This document shows, one piece after another, positions 31,354 to 34,498 of a stretch of 34,498 nucleotides of DNA; within the stretch, counting starts at the first letter, position 1, and the number at the start of each line of letters is the position of its first letter. The notes beneath the pieces are model-generated. The model saw nothing but the letters and a program-made list of their open reading frames with translations, made no database searches and had not been told where the DNA came from. Source of the DNA: Gemmatimonadaceae bacterium (GTDB taxonomy: Bacteria > Gemmatimonadota > Gemmatimonadetes > Gemmatimonadales > Gemmatimonadaceae); the NCBI GenBank assembly GCA_019694735.1, contig JAIBBJ010000146.1, positions 1 to 34,498 on the forward strand, written 5' to 3'. Position numbers and translations under genes: made by a program.

Positions 31354-33351
31354 TCAGCGGCCTCCCGCGGCGAGGGGGAGGTCCTTCAGCAGCGCGAGGC
31401 GGAGCCGCGCGATCTCGAGGTCGCGCGCGGCGTTCACGCGCTGGAGCCGCGCCTGCTCGAGCTGCACGCGCACCTCGGTGAGCTCGAGCTGGGTGGAGAT
31501 GCCTTCCTGGAAGCGCACCTCGGCGATCCGGTACGCCTGCGCCGCCTGCGCGTCGGTGCCGACGCTGGCGAGGTAGGCCGCCTGCGCCTGCTCGAACTGC
31601 GTGAGCGCGAGCAGCGCGTCGAGCGAGGCCCCCTCGCGCGCCTGCTGCAGCCGCTGCTGCGCCTCGGTGAGGTTCGCCTCGGCGACGAGCCGCTCGCCGC
31701 GCAGCCGCCCGCCGGTGAGCACCGGGAACGAGAGGCCGAGGGTCACGGTCCAGTTGGGGAAGTAGAGGTCGATCGCCGACGGGAGGAACGTCCCCTCGGG
31801 CGGGTACGCGAAGCGCTGGTACGTGGAGGTGAGCTGCACCGAGGGGAGGTGCGCCCGCCGCGCGGCGCGGAGGGCGAACTCGCTCGCGGTGAGCTGCGCC
31901 TCGGCCTGCCGCACCGTCGCGCGCGCGCCGGCGGTGGTGTCGGGCGTGATCGTGCGCTCGTCGGCGAGCTGCAGCGGGGCGAGCCCCGGCGCGGACACCG
32001 GCGCGCCGTCATCCCGGATCGGCGTCGTGAGCGTGAGCTCGCCCTGCAGCGGGAGGTCGAGGAGCTGCTTCAGCCGCAGGTACGCGGTGGTGCGCGCACC
32101 GCGCGCCTGGATCACGACCGGCCGCTGGTTGTCGCGCGCGACGCGGGCGCGGAGGAGGTCGAACTCGGAGGCCGAGCCGACCTCACGCCCGAGCTGCGTC
32201 TGCGTGAGCGCGCGCTCGGTGAGCACGAGCGAGCTCTCGGCGATCGCGAGGAAGCGGTCGGACGCGACGGCGTCGAAGTAGGCCTGGGCGGCGTCGAGCG
32301 CGGCCTGCGCACGCGCCGAGCCGAGGCCGATCTCCGCCGCCGTGCGTCCGGCGCGCGCGCCGGCGCGGGCCGCGGGGATCTTGCCCGCGGTATAGAGCGT
32401 CTGCGAGCCGGCGAGCGTGAAGGTGAAGGTGTTGGGCGCGGCGAAGATCTGCGAGATCGCGCCGAATCCGCCGGTCCCGCCCGTCGACCCGCCGGTGGTG
32501 TCGGGTGCGCTCGGGAAGCGCTCGGTGATCGCCTGGAACTGGTTCTGGATGGCGCGCTGGTAGCCGGCCGAGCCGTTCACCTGCGGGAGGCGCGCGGCGT
32601 CGGCCTGCGCCTGCTGGCCGCGGGCGCGGTCCACGCCGGCGATGGCGATCCGGACGCCCTCGCTCTTCTGCTCGGCGCGCTTGAGGGCATCGGCGAGGGA
32701 GAGGGTGGCGGGTGCGGGCGCCTGCTGCGCGGCGAGCCGCGGCGCGGCGGCCGGGAGCAGCAGGAGCAGCAGTGCGGCGACGGTGGCGCCGAGGGAGCGG
32801 AGGAAGAGTCGCACGTAGGTGGCGGGAGCCTGGTCCTCGGGAGGGAACATCTGCGGCATCATGTCACGGCCCATCGCGTCGGCGAAGAGCGCGCCCTGGA
32901 GCATCGCGGCGGCGGCCTTCGCGTCGGTGGCTGAGGGGATGAAGCGGTGCTGGGCGAGCCGCTCGACGTATCCCGAGAGGTCGCGGTGGGTGTTCTCCGG
33001 GTGCTCCATGGTGGGCTCCGCGCACTCGGGGCGCTCGTGCATCTCCGCCATCGCGGTGCGGAGCATCCCGCGGTGGAGGAGGAGGAACTCGTGGTCGGCC
33101 TTGGCCCAGGCGGTGAGCTCGGCGCTGGGATCGCGCGGCACGTCCGGGAGCGGCGCGACGCCGAGCGCGGCGGCGCGGGCGCGGACCGCCTCGGCGATGA
33201 GCGAGGCCTTGTCGCCGAAGAGGCGGAAGAGGGTGACCTCGTTCACGCCGGCCACCTCGGCGATGCGCCGGGTGGTCGCGCCGCGGAATCCGGATTCGGA
33301 CCAGACGCGGGCGGCGGCTTCGAGGATCTGCTGGCGGGTGGGTTCGGTCAT
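31354..33351 (-). CDS. TetR-family regulator and TolC-family outer-membrane channel in one open frame
   Basis: One uninterrupted frame of 665 codons encodes two proteins that are normally separate. Residues 1-~190 form a TetR repressor: DNA-binding helix-turn-helix at ~8-54 (TRRIAEVAGVNEVTLFRLFGDKASL), then an all-helical ligand domain ending YVRLFLRSLGA, a usual TetR C-terminus. From residue ~180 the same residues read as a Sec signal peptide (VRLFLRSLGATVAALLLLLLPAAAPRLAAQ) followed by a complete TolC-type protein (~455 residues mature): ATLSLADALKRAEQ, LYTAGKIPAARAGARAG, FPVLTGGRLRGE and FQEGISTQLELTEVRVQLEQARL. A repressor joined to an outer-membrane channel cannot work as one chain, so internal initiation at GTG 32814, processing, or an undetected stop/frameshift is likely. 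The ATG at 33351 is chosen for TetR; the frame upstream crosses the operator. Confidence 0.85.
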   Translation of the reverse strand: MTEPTRQQILEAAARVWSESGFRGATTRRIAEVAGVNEVTLFRLFGDKASLIAEAVRARAAALGVAPLPDVPRDPSAELTAWAKADHEFLLLHRGMLRTAMAEMHERPECAEPTMEHPENTHRDLSGYVERLAQHRFIPSATDAKAAAAMLQGALFADAMGRDMMPQMFPPEDQAPATYVRLFLRSLGATVAALLLLLLPAAAPRLAAQQAPAPATLSLADALKRAEQKSEGVRIAIAGVDRARGQQAQADAARLPQVNGSAGYQRAIQNQFQAITERFPSAPDTTGGSTGGTGGFGAISQIFAAPNTFTFTLAGSQTLYTAGKIPAARAGARAGRTAAEIGLGSARAQAALDAAQAYFDAVASDRFLAIAESSLVLTERALTQTQLGREVGSASEFDLLRARVARDNQRPVVIQARGARTTAYLRLKQLLDLPLQGELTLTTPIRDDGAPVSAPGLAPLQLADERTITPDTTAGARATVRQAEAQLTASEFALRAARRAHLPSVQLTSTYQRFAYPPEGTFLPSAIDLYFPNWTVTLGLSFPVLTGGRLRGERLVAEANLTEAQQRLQQAREGASLDALLALTQFEQAQAAYLASVGTDAQAAQAYRIAEVRFQEGISTQLELTEVRVQLEQARLQRVNAARDLEIARLRLALLKDLPLAAGGR
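32812..32814 (-). other. Likely internal GTG start for the TolC-family channel
   Basis: Starting at this GTG gives a 486 aa TolC-family protein with a textbook signal peptide: Met-Arg-Leu-Phe-Leu-Arg, a Leu-rich core, then AAAPRLAAQ before QAPAP. No Shine-Dalgarno sequence is seen immediately upstream, so coupling to translation of the TetR part is the most natural route. An alternative is that the genome carries a lost stop codon at the TetR end. Confidence 0.5.
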
Positions 33352-33384
33352 GGAGCTTGTGAAGTCGTTCACGATGCAAGTGCC

Positions 33385-33400
33385 TGCTTGCTCGCAAGCA
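33385..33400. promoter_or_regulatory. Putative TetR operator, palindrome 1
   Basis: TGCTTGC-TC-GCAAGCA is a perfect palindrome with 7-bp arms, 34 bp before the TetR ATG at 33351. TetR repressors commonly bind such sites in their own control region. It shares the half-site GCAAGC with palindrome 2 and overlaps it by 3 bp. Confidence 0.6.
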
Positions 33401-33413
33401 AGCGAACGCTTGC
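33398..33413. promoter_or_regulatory. Putative TetR operator, palindrome 2
   Basis: GCAAGCG-AA-CGCTTGC is a second perfect palindrome with 7-bp arms and the same 2-bp spacing. Together the two sites could bind two repressor dimers. A further single half-site GCAAG lies at 33376-33380. Confidence 0.6.
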
Positions 33414-33492
33414 ACACAACGCAACGGTTCCCGTGGGGGTTTCAGGAGCGACCGGGGGCTGGTCGCTGGATGTGGACTGGACCAGGAGGCCG

Positions 33493-33521
33493 TAAATTCG
33501 GCATCTGTTCGGTCGTGTCAA
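33493..33521 (-). promoter_or_regulatory. Candidate promoter of the efflux operon
   Basis: On the minus strand TTGACA (33521-33516) is an exact -35 consensus. AATTTA (33498-33493) follows 17 bp later as a weak -10. The operators would lie in the transcribed leader, about 75-100 bp downstream, acting as a block to elongation or to a second promoter. Confidence 0.35.
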
Positions 33522-33648
33522 GGATTCGACCGTATTCCGAGGCAGTTCTAATAGGAGTGCGACGGGAACCTTGCCGACCGGACGCTGATTGCGCGTATTC
33601 CCGTGGGGCGCCGCCGAGGCGCCGCCCCGGCCCAATCCGAGGGATCCG

Positions 33649-34104
33649 ATGACCAAGCAGAAGCCGCAGGACCCGGCGCTCGTCGAGAAGCTCACGCCGA
33701 TCCAGTACCAGGTCACGCAGTGCAGCGCGACCGAGCCGCCGTTCCGCAACGAGTTCTGGGACCACCATGAGCCGGGCATCTACGTGGACGTGGTGTCGGG
33801 CGAGCCGCTCTTCTCGTCGCGCGACAAGTTCGACTCCGGCACCGGCTGGCCGTCGTTCACCAAGCCGATCGTGCAGGAGAACGTGACCGAGCACCGCGAC
33901 GTCTCGCACTTCATGGTGCGCACGGAGGTGCGCTCGGCGGGCGGCGACTCGCACCTCGGCCATGTGTTCGACGACGGCCCGGGCCCGATGGGGCTGCGCT
34001 ACTGCATCAACTCGGCGTCGCTGCGCTTCATCCCGGTGGCGCGGCTCGAGGCGGAGGGCTACGGCCGCTTCCTGCCGCTGTTCGAGACGCCGGAGGGGAC
34101 GTGA
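33649..34104 (+). CDS. msrB: Peptide-methionine (R)-S-oxide reductase MsrB
   Basis: The 151 aa enzyme reduces the R form of methionine sulfoxide in proteins. Family motifs are [48 protein letters not shown] and the catalytic Cys119 in [12 protein letters not shown]. It lacks the structural zinc CxxC pairs, as in Bacillus/Neisseria-type MsrB. The usual resolving Cys before WPSF is replaced by Thr65 (SGTGWPSF), while a Cys is present at position 25 ([11 protein letters not shown]). A known MsrB subclass recycles through such an N-terminal Cys. The ATG at 33649 is chosen because the domain starts soon after; the frame upstream is leader. The stop overlaps the msrA start (GTGA). Confidence 0.94.
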   Translation: MTKQKPQDPALVEKLTPIQYQVTQCSATEPPFRNEFWDHHEPGIYVDVVSGEPLFSSRDKFDSGTGWPSFTKPIVQENVTEHRDVSHFMVRTEVRSAGGDSHLGHVFDDGPGPMGLRYCINSASLRFIPVARLEAEGYGRFLPLFETPEGT

Positions 34105-34498
34105 CCGTGACGACCGAACTCGCCACGCTCGCCGGCGGCTGCTTCTGGTGCCTCGAGGCGGTGTACCTCGAGCTGCGCGGCGTGCACGGCGTGAAGAGCG
34201 GCTACGCGGGCGGCCATGTGGCGCATCCGACGTACGAGCAGGTCTGCGGCAAGCAGACCGGGCACGCCGAGGTGGTGCAGGTCACGTTCGATCCCGCCGT
34301 GATCACGTACCGCGAGCTGCTCGAGGTGTTCTTCACGATCCACGACCCGACGACCAGGGACCGGCAGGGGAACGACGTGGGACCGCAGTACCGCTCGGCG
34401 GTGTTCTTCCATTCGCCGGAACAGGAGACGGTGGCCCGCGAGGCGCTGGCCGCGGCACAGGCGCACTGGCCAGCGCCGATCGTGACCGAGGTGCGGCC
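34101..34498 (+). CDS. msrA: Peptide-methionine (S)-S-oxide reductase MsrA (5' part, runs off the window)
   Basis: The first ~132 residues are present and the gene continues beyond the right edge. The active site [17 protein letters not shown] is intact, with catalytic Cys14 (from the GTG at 34101). [60 protein letters not shown] and [10 protein letters not shown] match MsrA throughout. It reduces the S form of methionine sulfoxide, complementing the overlapping msrB. The start could be GTG 34101 or the in-frame GTG 34107; the upstream GGAGGGG is better spaced for 34107. Confidence 0.94.
   Translation, partial: MTVTTELATLAGGCFWCLEAVYLELRGVHGVKSGYAGGHVAHPTYEQVCGKQTGHAEVVQVTFDPAVITYRELLEVFFTIHDPTTRDRQGNDVGPQYRSAVFFHSPEQETVAREALAAAQAHWPAPIVTEVR

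Larger units (their letters stand above)
33352..33648. other. Divergent control region between the efflux operon and msrB
   Basis: This 297-bp non-coding gap is less GC-rich than its surroundings. It holds the operators at 33385-33413, a possible minus-strand promoter at 33493-33521, and an inverted repeat CGGTCG/CGACCG (33510-33515 and 33527-33532). Before msrB there is a possible plus-strand promoter (TTGCCG at 33571, TATTCC at 33596) and a GGCGCC-GCCGA-GGCGCC inverted repeat in the leader. The small frames here have no coding character. Confidence 0.55.

Noticed and set aside
33510-33535. tRNA T-arm-like sequence on the minus strand (GGTCGAATCC)
   Set aside because: No acceptor, D or anticodon arms can be built around it.
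33369-33963. Minus-strand frames over the msrB control region and msrB
   Set aside because: They cross the operator region and run antisense to msrB, with no recognisable domain.

Overview
The window is very GC-rich, densely coding bacterial DNA with a strong third-position G/C bias, many GTG starts and many 1-8 nt gene overlaps. Lipoprotein signal peptides, an RND/TolC efflux operon and an Omp85-type barrel indicate a diderm. The gene mix (ECF sigma factor with anti-sigma and DUF4097 protein, secreted M24 peptidase, SWIB-domain protein, DUF2157 protein) resembles Gemmatimonadota. That assignment is inference from gene content and base composition; there is no rRNA in the window. It reads as ordinary chromosome. 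I found no tRNA, rRNA, insertion sequence, phage gene, CRISPR array or origin.

Layout. (1) 1-5354, minus strand: six overlapping or closely spaced genes. A tungstate/molybdate-type ABC transporter (wtpA, wtpB, wtpC) runs directly into a glycosyltransferase, a methyltransferase and a membrane protein that leaves the window. (2) 5431-7738, plus: a two-gene NatAB-like ABC exporter. (3) 7806-10002, plus: ECF sigma factor, membrane anti-sigma-like protein and a secreted DUF4097 protein, all overlapping. (4) 10048-14188, minus: signal peptidase I, a RidA-fold lipoprotein, a small membrane protein, a secreted M24 peptidase, a GroES-like protein and a bacilliredoxin. (5) 14328-14660, minus: a lysine-tailed SWIB protein whose upstream region carries a motif repeated on an exact 22-bp phase. 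(6) 14993-17434, minus: an Asp-box lipoprotein, a response regulator with a histidine-kinase dimerisation domain but no ATPase domain, and endonuclease IV. (7) 17496-20037, plus: 1-pyrroline-5-carboxylate dehydrogenase and a PhzF-family protein. (8) 20078-25313, minus: a membrane diguanylate cyclase, an Omp85-like outer-membrane protein and a DUF2157 membrane protein. (9) 25380-26849, plus: a PLP-dependent amino-acid decarboxylase. (10) 27004-33351, minus: an RND efflux operon in which the TetR repressor and the TolC channel share one uninterrupted reading frame. (11) 33649-34498, plus: msrB and the start of msrA.

How they work together. The efflux operon is a complete tripartite pump with its own regulator and likely operators upstream. 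msrB/msrA and the bacilliredoxin address thiol and methionine oxidation. LepB would process the many exported proteins. The most unusual items are the TetR-TolC composite frame, the 22-bp-phased motif in front of the SWIB gene, the ATPase-less kinase/response-regulator hybrid coupled to endonuclease IV, and the lipoprotein form of RidA.
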